From: Micromonospora sp. MH99
Lineage (GTDB): Bacteria; Actinomycetota; Actinomycetes; Mycobacteriales; Micromonosporaceae
NCBI RefSeq assembly: GCF_021442385.1
Contig: NZ_MUZA01000024.1
Location: 24,057-88,056 of the forward strand
DNA length: 64,000 bases
Direction: 5' to 3'
The translations under genes and the position numbers were made by a program. Shown one piece after another: positions 25,393 to 33,598 of the stretch. The notes below the pieces were generated by a model. It ran no database searches and had not been told where the DNA came from. It saw only the letters and a program-made list of their open reading frames with translations. The number at the start of each line of letters is the position of its first letter. Position 1 is the first letter of the stretch.

Positions 25393-25893
25393 ATGGAGAG
25401 CCGACTCAAGGTACTGGGTCATCCAGTCCATCCGATGCTGGTCATGTTCCCGGTCGCGCTGCTGGTCACCGCGGTGCTCTTCGACATCATCGACACGGTC
25501 GGCGGGCCCGACTTCCTCGGCGAGGTCGCGTACTGGAACATCACCGTCGGCCTGATCGGCGGCCTGCTGGCCGCGGCGGCCGGCTCGTTCGACCTGCTGG
25601 CGATCCCGACCGGCACCCGCGCGAAGCGGGTGGGTCTGCTGCACGCGGGCGCCAACCTCGCGGTGATCCTGCTCTTCGCCGCCGTGTGGGCGGTCCGGCT
25701 CAACGCCGATTCGCGGGCCGCCGGTGGCGCGCTGATCGCCATCGAGGTGGTCGCGGTGGCGATCCTCGGCATCAGCGCCTGGCTCGGTGGCGAGCTGGTC
25801 GACCGGCTCGGTGTGGGCGTCGACCGCGACGCCGGTCTGGATGCGCCCAGCTCACTGCGGCCCACCACCCACCGGATCGGAGACGTGCGATGA
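25393..25893 (+). CDS. DUF2231 membrane protein
   Basis: A 166-residue protein with four hydrophobic segments. HPVHPMLVMFPVALLVTAVL at the start is the hallmark of DUF2231, a family of small four-helix membrane proteins found from Proteobacteria to actinobacteria, sometimes with redox partners. ATG follows GGAGG. Its stop overlaps the Hsp20 ATG (ATGA), so the two are translationally coupled. Function unknown. Confidence 0.8.
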   Translation: MESRLKVLGHPVHPMLVMFPVALLVTAVLFDIIDTVGGPDFLGEVAYWNITVGLIGGLLAAAAGSFDLLAIPTGTRAKRVGLLHAGANLAVILLFAAVWAVRLNADSRAAGGALIAIEVVAVAILGISAWLGGELVDRLGVGVDRDAGLDAPSSLRPTTHRIGDVR

Positions 25894-26441
25894 GCGAGCA
25901 GCAGCAGCCCGGCGGTTTCGGCCGGGGGTGGCGTGGCCGGCAACAGGGCTGGGACCCGATGGGCGAGTTGCAGTCGCTGCGCGCCGAGCTGAGCAGACTG
26001 GTCGGCGGTCGGGCCGGGTCGTCCGACGTCGAACTGACCGAGACGTCGGACGGCTGGCAGGTCGTCGTCCGGCTGCCGGGCGTCGCGCCCGAGGAGGTGG
26101 CCGTCGAGTTGGACGACCGCGAGCTGTGCGTGCGGGCCCGCTCCGAGGCGGAGGTCAACGCCGAGCAGGGCATTCCCGGTGGCTTCGAGACGCGCGGTTT
26201 CGAGTACCGCATCGACCTGCCGTCCCGGGTCGACCCGGACGGCATCGACGCGGTCATGGACCACGGGCTGCTGCGCGTCCGCCTGCCGCGGGCGGCGCGG
26301 CCCACCGCGCGCACCATCACCGTCGGCCGCACCGGGCCGCGCTCGGCCGGCCCCTCCGCTGGTACGCCGATGCCGGCCGATCCCGCCGCGGACCGGGAGC
26401 TGCACCACCCGGACACCGTCGGCGAGATCGACCGGTCGTAG
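25890..26441 (+). CDS. Hsp20/alpha-crystallin small heat-shock protein
   Basis: A 183-residue small heat-shock chaperone. A Gly/Gln-rich N terminus leads into the alpha-crystallin domain (about 45-145): LTETSDGWQVVVRLPGVAPEEVAVEL is split here as VVRLPGVAPEEVAVEL, then FEYRIDLPSRVDPDGIDAVM and the closing DHGLLRVRLPRA. It holds unfolding proteins in the cytoplasm. ATG overlaps the DUF2231 stop, and a glycosyltransferase starts 8 bases after its own stop. No HAIR or HspR-type site was recognised upstream. Confidence 0.85.
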   Translation: MSEQQQPGGFGRGWRGRQQGWDPMGELQSLRAELSRLVGGRAGSSDVELTETSDGWQVVVRLPGVAPEEVAVELDDRELCVRARSEAEVNAEQGIPGGFETRGFEYRIDLPSRVDPDGIDAVMDHGLLRVRLPRAARPTARTITVGRTGPRSAGPSAGTPMPADPAADRELHHPDTVGEIDRS

Positions 26442-26449
26442 CGCGCCAC

Positions 26450-27556
26450 GTGGTCACCCCGTCCCTGCTCGGCCCGACGGCCGGGCGAGTCGAAGACGTG
26501 CGCCGGATCGCGGTGCTGCGTGCCAACGCCCTCGGCGACTTCATCTTCGTTCTGCCGGCGTTGGACGCGTTGCGCGCCGCGTACCCCTCGGCGGAGATCG
26601 TGCTGCTCGGGGCGCCGTGGCACGCGAAGCTCTGGCGCGACCGGCCGGGCCCGGTGGACCGGGTGCTGGTGGTGCCGCCGGGCCCCGGCATCCGGGAGCC
26701 GGAGGCCGGTGAGTCGGCGTCCACGATGGACGAGTTCGTGGCGGCGGCCAGCGGCGAGGGTTTCGATCTGGCGGTGCAGGTCCACGGCGGGGGCGCCAAC
26801 TCCAACCCGTTGGTCAGCCGCCTCGGCGCCCGCGTGACTGTCGGGTTGCGCGCCGACGACGCGCCGCCGCTGGACCGGTGGATCCGTTACGTGTACTACC
26901 AGCACGAGGTGATCCGCTATCTGGAGACGGTGGCCCTGGTGGGCGCTCCGGCGACCACCATCGTGCCGACGCTCGCGGTCACCGACGCGGATCGGGCGGA
27001 GGCCGAGCGGGTGCTCGGCCCGCCGGCCCGCCCTCGGGTGGCGCTGCATCCGGGCGCCACCGACACCCGGCGTCGCTGGCCGGCCGAGCGGTTCGCCGAG
27101 GTGGCCCGTGCGCTGCACGGCGACGGGTACGAGGTGCTGGTGACCGGTACGCCCTCCGAGCGGGAGGTGGTGGACCAGGTGGTCGCGGCGGCGGGGGTGC
27201 CGGTCCGGCCGCAGGTGGGCACGCTCAGCCTCGGCGGGCTGGCCGGCTGCTACGCCGGTTGCGCGCTGGTCGTCTCCAACGACACCGGCCCGCTGCACCT
27301 GGCCGCCGCGGTGGGCACGTCGACGGTGGGCATCTTCTGGGTCGGCAACCTGATCAACACGGCGACGCCGCTGCGGGGCCGGCACCGGCCGATCAGCTCC
27401 TGGATGGTGCACTGCCCGGTCTGCGGCGTGGACTGCACGCCCGGCATCTATCCGCACCGGCCGGGGGACGGCGAGTGCCCGCACCGCGACTCGTTCGTCA
27501 CCGACGTGCCGGTGGTCGAGGTGTTGGAATCGGCCCGCGAACTGCTTAACCCGTAG
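26450..27556 (+). CDS. Glycosyltransferase family 9 (heptosyltransferase-like)
   Basis: A 368-residue GT-B enzyme. IAVLRANALGDFIFVLPALDALR (visible as LRANALGDFIFVLPAL) is the ADP-heptose:LPS heptosyltransferase start; LHPGATDTRRRWPAERFAEV and the SNDTGPLHLAAAVGTSTVGIF stretch (seen as NDTGPLHLAAAVGTSTVG) are the nucleotide-sugar binding region. A Cys-rich tail (CPVCGVDCTPGIYPH) follows. GTG 26450 lies 8 bases after the Hsp20 stop. It faces the GT2-HldE pair, which would supply ADP-heptose. Sugar and acceptor are inferred, not shown. Confidence 0.85.
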   Translation: MVTPSLLGPTAGRVEDVRRIAVLRANALGDFIFVLPALDALRAAYPSAEIVLLGAPWHAKLWRDRPGPVDRVLVVPPGPGIREPEAGESASTMDEFVAAASGEGFDLAVQVHGGGANSNPLVSRLGARVTVGLRADDAPPLDRWIRYVYYQHEVIRYLETVALVGAPATTIVPTLAVTDADRAEAERVLGPPARPRVALHPGATDTRRRWPAERFAEVARALHGDGYEVLVTGTPSEREVVDQVVAAAGVPVRPQVGTLSLGGLAGCYAGCALVVSNDTGPLHLAAAVGTSTVGIFWVGNLINTATPLRGRHRPISSWMVHCPVCGVDCTPGIYPHRPGDGECPHRDSFVTDVPVVEVLESARELLNP

Positions 27557-27563
27557 GCGACGC

Positions 27564-28442
27564 TCAGGCCGGCTGAGGGGTGTCCTCGTCGGCGAGGACC
27601 ACCTCCCACGCCTCCACGTCCCGCTCGGTGACAGTGGTGGGGGTCTCCAGGTGGTAGGCGCCGCTGGGCAGGATGCCCGCCCCGCCGTGGCGGGCCAGCA
27701 CCGCGAGCTGGGCGGCCACGTCCTCGCCCTGGTGCCGCTCGTGCACCCGCCGCCAGAAGTCGAAGCCCCCGGAGTCGACGAGCTTGGCCCGGTCGTAGAG
27801 CACGCACCCGCCGATCCAGGACACCTTGTACGCCCGCCACGCACCCGGCGGCAGTGCCAGCTCGGCGGTGACGTGCAGCAGGTTGGCCGCCGAGTGGATG
27901 CGGGCGCGGTCCCACTCGGGGGTGCCCGGCCGGATCCGCTCCGGGACGGGCCGACCGGCCCACTCCTCGTAGTGCCGGTGCGTGTCCGGTCGTACGTCCT
28001 CGGTGTAGGACAGGCCGTGCACGCCGTTGCCGACGAACCCGCAGCCCAGCTCCTCGATCGCGGCGACCAGCCGGTGCAGCGCCCCGGGTTCCAGCCAGAC
28101 GTCGTCGTCGAGGTTGAGCACGTACCGGGCCGATGACGCGGCGAGCAGATAGGCGCGGTGCTCGGCCAACCCGCGGCGCGGCAGCCGGCGGGTCAACAGC
28201 ACCGGGTGGCCCGCGTGCCGCAGCGCCCGGACCATGGTGGCCGCGGCGGGATGGGCGTACGCCGGATCGTTGTCGGACTGGTCGCTGACCACCACGCCGA
28301 ATCCGGGAACCCCGCCCTGGGCGGCGAGCCCGGCCAGGGTGACGGCCAGTTCGGCGGGCCGGTTACGGGTCGGGATCAACACGTCGACCAGCCGGTCGGC
28401 ACGGAACTCCGCCGGGGCGCCGAGGGCGAGGGGTCGGTTCAC
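27564..28442 (-). CDS. Glycosyltransferase family 2
   Basis: A 292-residue GT-A glycosyltransferase. VDVLIPTRNRPAELAVTLAG begins the nucleotide-binding fold and LNLDDDVW (about 102) holds the DxD metal site. HQGEDVAAQL near the C terminus is the usual ED acceptor-side block. The GTG start overlaps the HldE stop (GTGA), so it is coupled to the heptose gene. It converges with GT9 (7-bp gap). Probably builds a heptose-containing glycan or glycolipid; the product is unknown. Confidence 0.85.
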   Translation of the reverse strand: MNRPLALGAPAEFRADRLVDVLIPTRNRPAELAVTLAGLAAQGGVPGFGVVVSDQSDNDPAYAHPAAATMVRALRHAGHPVLLTRRLPRRGLAEHRAYLLAASSARYVLNLDDDVWLEPGALHRLVAAIEELGCGFVGNGVHGLSYTEDVRPDTHRHYEEWAGRPVPERIRPGTPEWDRARIHSAANLLHVTAELALPPGAWRAYKVSWIGGCVLYDRAKLVDSGGFDFWRRVHERHQGEDVAAQLAVLARHGGAGILPSGAYHLETPTTVTERDVEAWEVVLADEDTPQPA

Positions 28443-30235
28443 GACGCCTGGGTGCGCGGGCTCAGCGACGGGTCGGTGGCGTGCGACGACGGGTCCTGGC
28501 TGTGTGACCGGATCCGGTCGATGATCGCCGAGGTGGACCGGTCCGGTACGTACCCCAGCGTGCGCACCTGACCGCCGAGTCGGCGCACCAGCGGCGCCTC
28601 CGGCACCAGCTCCGGCGGATAGTCGCCGCCCTTGACGTACACGTCGGGCCGGACCGCCTCGATGAGCGCGGCGGGCGAGTCCTCCTCGAACACCACCACG
28701 TGGTCCACGCAGGAGAGCGCGGCCAGCAGGGTGCCCCGGTCCTCGACCGGGTTGACCGGCCGGTCCGGCCCCTTGAGCCGGCGTACGCTGCCGTCCGAGT
28801 TGACCGCCACGATGAGCAGGTCGCCCAGGGCGCGGGCCTGTTCCAGGTAGCGCACGTGCCCGGGGTGCAGCACGTCGAAGCAGCCGTTGGTGAACACCAC
28901 CGACCGACCCGCCTCGCGGTGCTCGGCGACGATCGCGTCCAACTCGTCGGTGCCGACCACCGCCGGGTGCCCGGCGGTCTCCGGTGGCATGTCGAGGGCG
29001 GCGAGCAGGTCGTTGCGCAGGCACACGCAGGTGCCGGTGTCCGACACGGTGATCGTGGCGGCGAGCTGGGCGAGTTGCGCGGCGGTGGGCAGCGGCGCGT
29101 CGGCGGCCAGGGCCAGCGTCATCGCCGCCAGGTACGCGTCTCCCGCACCCACCGCATGGCTCGCGGGGACCGGGGTGCTGTGGCTGCGCCGCCGTTCCCC
29201 GTCCGCGCCGCCGACCACCGCGCCGTCGGTGTCCAGGGTCACCGCGACCACGTCCGCGCCGGTGTGCGCGCGCAGCTCGGCGAGGCGCGACTCGGCCAGT
29301 ACGGCCCGGTCCACGCCCGCTCCGGCCTCGGTGTTCACGGTGACGCCGGTGCCGGTGACGCTGAGCCCGTCGCCGGTGAGGGCCACCCGCCCCTCGCTCG
29401 GGGTGGGCTCGCCGACCGGGCCGGGCCGGTCGTCGGCGCGGGCCCCGCCCGGGGCGGCGCCGACGCTCAGCTCGGACGGCCCGTCGGCCGGATCGTTGTC
29501 GGGGTGTTCCAGGTGCAGGTCGGTGCCGGCGGTCGAGCGGTTCGCGCCACCGGCACGGGCCAGCAACCGGGTCGCCTCGGCGAAGCTGGGGGTGACCACA
29601 GTCGGCGCGAGCCCTCGCCAGTCGGCGAGGTCGTGGGCGTCCAGCGCGACAGTGGCGTACCGCTCGCGCTGCTCGACCAGCCACGCGCGGACCGGCGCGG
29701 GCAGCGCGCCCAGGCCGTAGTCGCAGACCACCAGGGTCGGCGCCTCTCCGCCGGCGGCGGCGCGCAGTTCCTCGGTGGCGCAGTCCAGCGCCGTGAGCAG
29801 CCGGTCCACCCCCTCCGGGTCGAGCGCGTCGTCCGCGTCGCCGGAGTCCTCCCGGAGCAGGATCTGGTTGCCGGCGAGCATCCGCCGCTTCACGGGGGTG
29901 GGCCGACCGGGCTGGTTGACCGTACGGTCCCAGACGCCGGCCCGGTCCAGACAGTCGTGCAGTTCGTCGCCGGCCACGTCGGCGCCGACCGGTGCCACCA
30001 GCACGGCCCGACCGCCGAGGGTGGCGACGTTGACCGCGGTGTTCGCGGCCCCACCGGCGGCGGAGATTCGTCGACGGAGGGTGAGGACCGGGGCGGGCGC
30101 CTCCCGGCAGAGCCGGTCGGAGTCGGCGAACCGCCACTCGTCCAGCATGGCGTCGCCGATGATCAGGACCGGGCGCCCGAGCCAGCTCTCCACGACGGTG
30201 GCGAGCCGGCGCTGTTCCGCTGCTGCTCCTGCCAT
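28439..30235 (-). CDS. hldE: Bifunctional heptose 7-phosphate kinase / heptose 1-phosphate adenylyltransferase
   Basis: A 598-residue HldE (RfaE) homologue making ADP-D-glycero-beta-D-manno-heptose precursors. The N-terminal PfkB-type kinase starts LIIGDAMLDEWRFADSDRL and ends with the GAGDAYLAAMTLALA catalytic loop; the C-terminal adenylyltransferase (about 443-598) carries VFTNGCFDVLHPGHVRYLEQ. HldE is usually ~475 residues; the extra ~80-120 are a low-complexity Gly/Pro/Asp insert in the kinase (about 228-308). No gmhA or gmhB is in the window. Heptose use is known in actinobacterial glycans and natural products. GGGGAGG lies very close to the ATG. Confidence 0.88.
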   Translation of the reverse strand: MAGAAAEQRRLATVVESWLGRPVLIIGDAMLDEWRFADSDRLCREAPAPVLTLRRRISAAGGAANTAVNVATLGGRAVLVAPVGADVAGDELHDCLDRAGVWDRTVNQPGRPTPVKRRMLAGNQILLREDSGDADDALDPEGVDRLLTALDCATEELRAAAGGEAPTLVVCDYGLGALPAPVRAWLVEQRERYATVALDAHDLADWRGLAPTVVTPSFAEATRLLARAGGANRSTAGTDLHLEHPDNDPADGPSELSVGAAPGGARADDRPGPVGEPTPSEGRVALTGDGLSVTGTGVTVNTEAGAGVDRAVLAESRLAELRAHTGADVVAVTLDTDGAVVGGADGERRRSHSTPVPASHAVGAGDAYLAAMTLALAADAPLPTAAQLAQLAATITVSDTGTCVCLRNDLLAALDMPPETAGHPAVVGTDELDAIVAEHREAGRSVVFTNGCFDVLHPGHVRYLEQARALGDLLIVAVNSDGSVRRLKGPDRPVNPVEDRGTLLAALSCVDHVVVFEEDSPAALIEAVRPDVYVKGGDYPPELVPEAPLVRRLGGQVRTLGYVPDRSTSAIIDRIRSHSQDPSSHATDPSLSPRTQAS

Positions 30236-30416
30236 GCCTCCCCGGGTCCCCAGCGGCCCTCGGGACAAACCTGCGCCGGGACCGAGCTGCGCCGCAGGTC
30301 GGCGGCCTTTCGTCCCACAGTCGTCGACGGGGTGCCCGTCGTTACCGCCGTGGGGTGTTTCGGGCGTTGGTGGTCGGGAAGGGAGTTGAGGTACCCCGGA
30401 AAGGAGATGTACCGAG

Positions 30417-30959
30417 ATGGCAGCGACACTGCAGGGCAAGAGGATCGCCTTCCTGGCCGCCGACGGCGTGGAGGAGGTCGAGTACGTCCAGCCGCGCGAG
30501 GCGGTCGAGAACGCCGGCGCGACGGCCGAGCTGGTCTCGCTCAAGCCCGGTTCCATCCAGTCCTTCAACCACCTGGACCAGTCCAAGACGTACGACGTGG
30601 ACGTCACCGCGGACAAGGCGGACGCCGCCGGGTACGACGCGCTGGTGCTGCCGGGCGGGGTGGCGAACCCGGACTTCCTGCGGTCCGACCCGGACGCGGT
30701 GCGGTTCGTGAAGGCGTTCTTCGACGCCGGCAAGCCGGTCGGGGTGATCTGTCACGGCCCGTGGACGCTGATCGAGGCGGACGTGGTGCGTGGCCGGCGG
30801 ATCACCTCCTGGCCCAGCCTGCGCACCGACCTGACCAACGCCGGCGCGACCTGGGTCGACGAGGAGTGCGTGACGGACGGCAACCTGACCAGCAGCCGCA
30901 AGCCCGACGACCTCCCTGCCTTCTGCACAAAGATCACCCAAACCTTCGCCGCCTCCTGA
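30417..30959 (+). CDS. DJ-1/PfpI family protein (type 1 glutamine amidotransferase-like)
   Basis: A 180-residue protein of the PfpI/YhbO branch. RIAFLAADGVEEVEYVQPRE begins with the family glutamate; the nucleophile elbow is GVICHGPWTLIEA (about 108-120) with Cys111-112 region followed by His. Relatives are described as proteases, glyoxalase III or deglycases in stress protection. ATG lies 9 bases after AAGGAGA. It is a single gene ended by the palindromic repeat at 30966-31043. Confidence 0.88.
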   Translation: MAATLQGKRIAFLAADGVEEVEYVQPREAVENAGATAELVSLKPGSIQSFNHLDQSKTYDVDVTADKADAAGYDALVLPGGVANPDFLRSDPDAVRFVKAFFDAGKPVGVICHGPWTLIEADVVRGRRITSWPSLRTDLTNAGATWVDEECVTDGNLTSSRKPDDLPAFCTKITQTFAAS

Positions 30960-30965
30960 CCCCGC

Positions 30966-31043
30966 CCTCCCGAGTTGATCAAGAGGTTTGCGTCATCCCA
31001 CCCGGCGTGTCGTGACGCGAACCTCTTGATCAACCTTGGGAGG
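30966..31043. repeat. Palindromic intergenic repeat, copy 2, with T-run (terminator)
   Basis: Arms 30974-30995 and 31013-31034 pair over 22 bp with one G/U wobble (core TTGATCAAGAGGTTTGCGTC). The pairing extends outward through CCTCCC/GGGAGG with a one-base bulge. TTTTTT follows at 31051-31056, so the plus-strand transcript of the DJ-1 gene meets a textbook intrinsic terminator. Confidence 0.85.
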
Positions 31044-31099
31044 CTCGCGGTTTTTTGGGGTGTGGGGCATGTTCTCCGGTGGTCGGGAAAGAGGGCTTG

Positions 31100-32776
31100 A
31101 TGACCACCGAAGCCTCTGCCGCGCCGGTACTGAATCGCCAGCAGATCCGGCTGCTCATGCTGGGCCTGATGACCGGCATGCTGCTGGCCGCCCTCGACCA
31201 GACCATCGTCGGCACGGCCCTGCCGACCATCGTCGGTGAGCTGGGTGGGATCAACCACTACTCGTGGGTGGTCACGGCGTACCTGCTCGCCTCGACCGCG
31301 TCGACCCCGCTGTACGGCAAGATGGCCGACCTGTACGGGCGTCGCCCGGTCTTCCTCTTCTCGATCGGCACGTTCCTGGTCGGGTCGCTGCTGGCCGGCC
31401 TGTCGCAGAACATGACCCAGCTGATCGTCACGCGGGGCATCCAGGGTCTCGGCGCCGGTGGTCTGCTGACGCTGGCGTTCACGATCATCTCGGACGTGGT
31501 CTCACCCCGGGAGAGAGGCCGCTACCAGGGTCTGTTCGGGGCGGTGTTCGGCATCGCGTCGGTGGCCGGTCCGCTGGTCGGTGGATACTTCGCCGAGACC
31601 GACTGGCGGTGGATCTTCTACATCAACGTGCCGCTGGCGATCCTGGCCATCGTGGTCTGCTACCACGTGATGCGGCTGATCCCGTTCGAGCGCCGGAACC
31701 ACGCGATCGACTGGCTCGGCGCGGGCCTGCTGGTGGCCGGGGTGAGTTGCCTCCTGCTCGCGCTGAGCTGGGGCGGCAACGAGTACCCGTGGGGTTCCGG
31801 GCTGATCATCGGCCTCTTCGTCGTCGGTGCGGTGCTGGCGGTGCTCTTCGTGCTCCAGGAGGCGCGGGTCGCCGAGCCGATCCTGCCGCTGCGGCTGTTC
31901 CGCAGCGCCACGTTCGCGCTGGCCAACTCCGCGGGCTTCGTGCTCGGTCTGGTGATGTTCGGGTCGATCATCTTCATCCCGCTATACCTCCAGATCGTCA
32001 AGGGCGCCTCGCCGACCCGCAGCGGTCTGCTGATGCTGCCGATGATGGCCGGCATCATCGTGACCTCGATCCTCACCGGACGGGCGATGAGCCGGATCGG
32101 CAGGTACAAGTGGTTCCCGGTGGCCGGGGCGGCCACCCTGGTGCTCGGCATGCTGCTGTTCACGCGGTTGCAGGTGGGCACGTCGCTCTGGATGGCGTTC
32201 GGCTTCATGGTGGTGATCGGCGTCGGCCTCGGTCTGTGCATGCAGTCGCTCGTCCTCGCGGTGCAGAACGCGGTCTCCATCCGCGACCTGGGCGCCGGTA
32301 CCTCGTCGGCGACGTTCTTCCGGTCGCTGGGCGGCTCGTTCGGGGTGGCGATCCTCGGCACGGTGCTCTCGTCGCGGCTCAACTCGCAGCTCGCCGACCG
32401 GCTGCCCGGTGCGATCGCCCAGCTTCCACCGGAGCAGCGGGCCGCTGTCGCGGCGAGTGGCGGCACGAACATCTCGATCAACGACCCGGCGACCATCATG
32501 GCCCTGCCCGGCGCCGTCCGGGCCGCCATCCAGGCGTCGTTCGTGGAGTCGCTGCACCTGGTCTTCCTGACCACCGGGCTCGTCGCCATCGTCGCGGTGC
32601 TGGTCACCCTGGCGCTGCCCAACAACGAGCTACGCGGTGCCGGCCCGCAGGGCGCCAAGGGCGGTGCCGACCCGCTCGGCGGAGAGGCGCCGGCACCGGG
32701 CGGGAAGCCGCTGACCAAGGAATCGAAGGATGAGGCCGCGGCGGACATGGAGGCCAAGTCCCAGACGATGATTTGA
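31100..32776 (+). CDS. MFS drug-efflux transporter, DHA2 (EmrB/QacA) type
   Basis: A 558-residue membrane protein with about 14 hydrophobic segments. The first helix has LAALDQTIVGTALPTIV (motif D1), then GKMADLYGRRPVF (motif A) and GPLVGGYFAETDWRWIFYIN (motif C region), all diagnostic of the 14-TM DHA2 family of proton-driven multidrug exporters. The C-terminal tail is hydrophilic and charged. ATG 31100 has AGAGGG upstream; an upstream in-frame ATG at 31055 is in the repeat-proximal leader. A TetR gene converges on it, sharing the terminator at 32789. Confidence 0.9.
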   Translation: MTTEASAAPVLNRQQIRLLMLGLMTGMLLAALDQTIVGTALPTIVGELGGINHYSWVVTAYLLASTASTPLYGKMADLYGRRPVFLFSIGTFLVGSLLAGLSQNMTQLIVTRGIQGLGAGGLLTLAFTIISDVVSPRERGRYQGLFGAVFGIASVAGPLVGGYFAETDWRWIFYINVPLAILAIVVCYHVMRLIPFERRNHAIDWLGAGLLVAGVSCLLLALSWGGNEYPWGSGLIIGLFVVGAVLAVLFVLQEARVAEPILPLRLFRSATFALANSAGFVLGLVMFGSIIFIPLYLQIVKGASPTRSGLLMLPMMAGIIVTSILTGRAMSRIGRYKWFPVAGAATLVLGMLLFTRLQVGTSLWMAFGFMVVIGVGLGLCMQSLVLAVQNAVSIRDLGAGTSSATFFRSLGGSFGVAILGTVLSSRLNSQLADRLPGAIAQLPPEQRAAVAASGGTNISINDPATIMALPGAVRAAIQASFVESLHLVFLTTGLVAIVAVLVTLALPNNELRGAGPQGAKGGADPLGGEAPAPGGKPLTKESKDEAAADMEAKSQTMI

Positions 32777-32788
32777 CCACGCCCGGTC

Positions 32789-32820
32789 GCCCTGCCAGCC
32801 GACGAGCCGGCTGGCAGGGC
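32789..32820. terminator. Bidirectional hairpin between MFS and TetR genes
   Basis: Perfect 13-bp arms GCCCTGCCAGCCG (32789-32801) and CGGCTGGCAGGGC (32808-32820) with a 6-base loop, located 12 bp after the MFS stop and 18 bp from the convergent TetR stop. No U-run, as usual in high-GC actinomycetes. Confidence 0.75.
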
Positions 32821-32838
32821 GAATTCGAGCGGAATTGA

Positions 32839-33471
32839 TCAAGCCGGGCGGCGATACGCGCCGTACCACCAGGTCGCCGCAAGTTCCCGCGCTGCCGCCG
32901 CGTCGGTCCCGGCGTCGGCCGTGGTCGTGCTGACGTGGTCGGCGAGGAAGCGGTCGCCGCCGATCACGATCAAGCGGCTGGCGGCCGTGACGTCCAGGTC
33001 GGCGGGGGTACGCCCGGCCTGCTGCTCGGCGCGGAGGGCATCCGCCGTGCGCCTCACGAACCGTTCCAGCCCCGCTGCCCAGTACTCCCGGACCACCTCG
33101 TCGTACGCGGCGACCTCGCTGACCGCCGCAAGCACCGGGGCGTACGTCCGGTAGATCCGGATCACGTCGGCGAAGACCTCGGTCAGCCGCGCGAGCGGGT
33201 CGCCGGGCCCGCCCGGGTCCCAGCCGCTGGTGCGGTCGAAGGAACTCTCCCGCATGGTGCCGGCGAGGCGCATGAGCAGCTCGCTCTTGTCCCGGAAGTG
33301 GGTGTAGAAGGTCGACCGGGCCACCCCGGCCTCGGCGGCGATCCGCTGCACGCCGAGGTCGGTGAAGCGGGCGCCCTCCTGGAGCAGTCGCTCCGTGGCC
33401 GCCAGCACCCGTGCCTCGACGGCCGCCCGCCCGTCCGGGTTGGGCGGGCGACGTCGGGTGATCGAGGGCAT
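32839..33471 (-). CDS. TetR/AcrR family transcriptional regulator
   Basis: A 210-residue regulator. HTH at about 38-62: VQRIAAEAGVARSTFYTHFR, preceded by ATERLLQEGARFTDLG. The C-terminal domain is helical with no named ligand class. It is divergent from an aldo/keto reductase (127-bp gap) that holds a perfect 13-bp palindrome, and convergent with the drug exporter. The more probable target is the aldo/keto reductase, with autoregulation. Confidence 0.87.
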   Translation of the reverse strand: MPSITRRRPPNPDGRAAVEARVLAATERLLQEGARFTDLGVQRIAAEAGVARSTFYTHFRDKSELLMRLAGTMRESSFDRTSGWDPGGPGDPLARLTEVFADVIRIYRTYAPVLAAVSEVAAYDEVVREYWAAGLERFVRRTADALRAEQQAGRTPADLDVTAASRLIVIGGDRFLADHVSTTTADAGTDAAAARELAATWWYGAYRRPA

Positions 33472-33523
33472 GGTCGAGATCCTAGGTGGCCGGGGGCGCG
33501 ACCGACGACGTACGCTCGCTGCC

Positions 33524-33536
33524 GGACACAGTGTCC
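33524..33536. promoter_or_regulatory. Operator candidate between TetR and aldo/keto reductase genes
   Basis: Perfect palindrome GGACAC-a-GTGTCC, followed by the related half sites GTCCGAC and GTGACCGAC up to 33551. It lies in the intergenic gap between the two divergent starts. Size fits a TetR dimer site. Confidence 0.55.
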
Positions 33537-33598
33537 GACATAGTGACCGACGGAGCGCCGACGTGGCCTCCGACCCCCCACCACGAGGAGCAACACAG

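Noticed and set aside
32834..32843. Fifth copy of the palindromic repeat (AATTGATCAAG)
   Set aside because: Only the 9-base core occurs, without the second arm, and it overlaps the TetR stop codon; a chance match.
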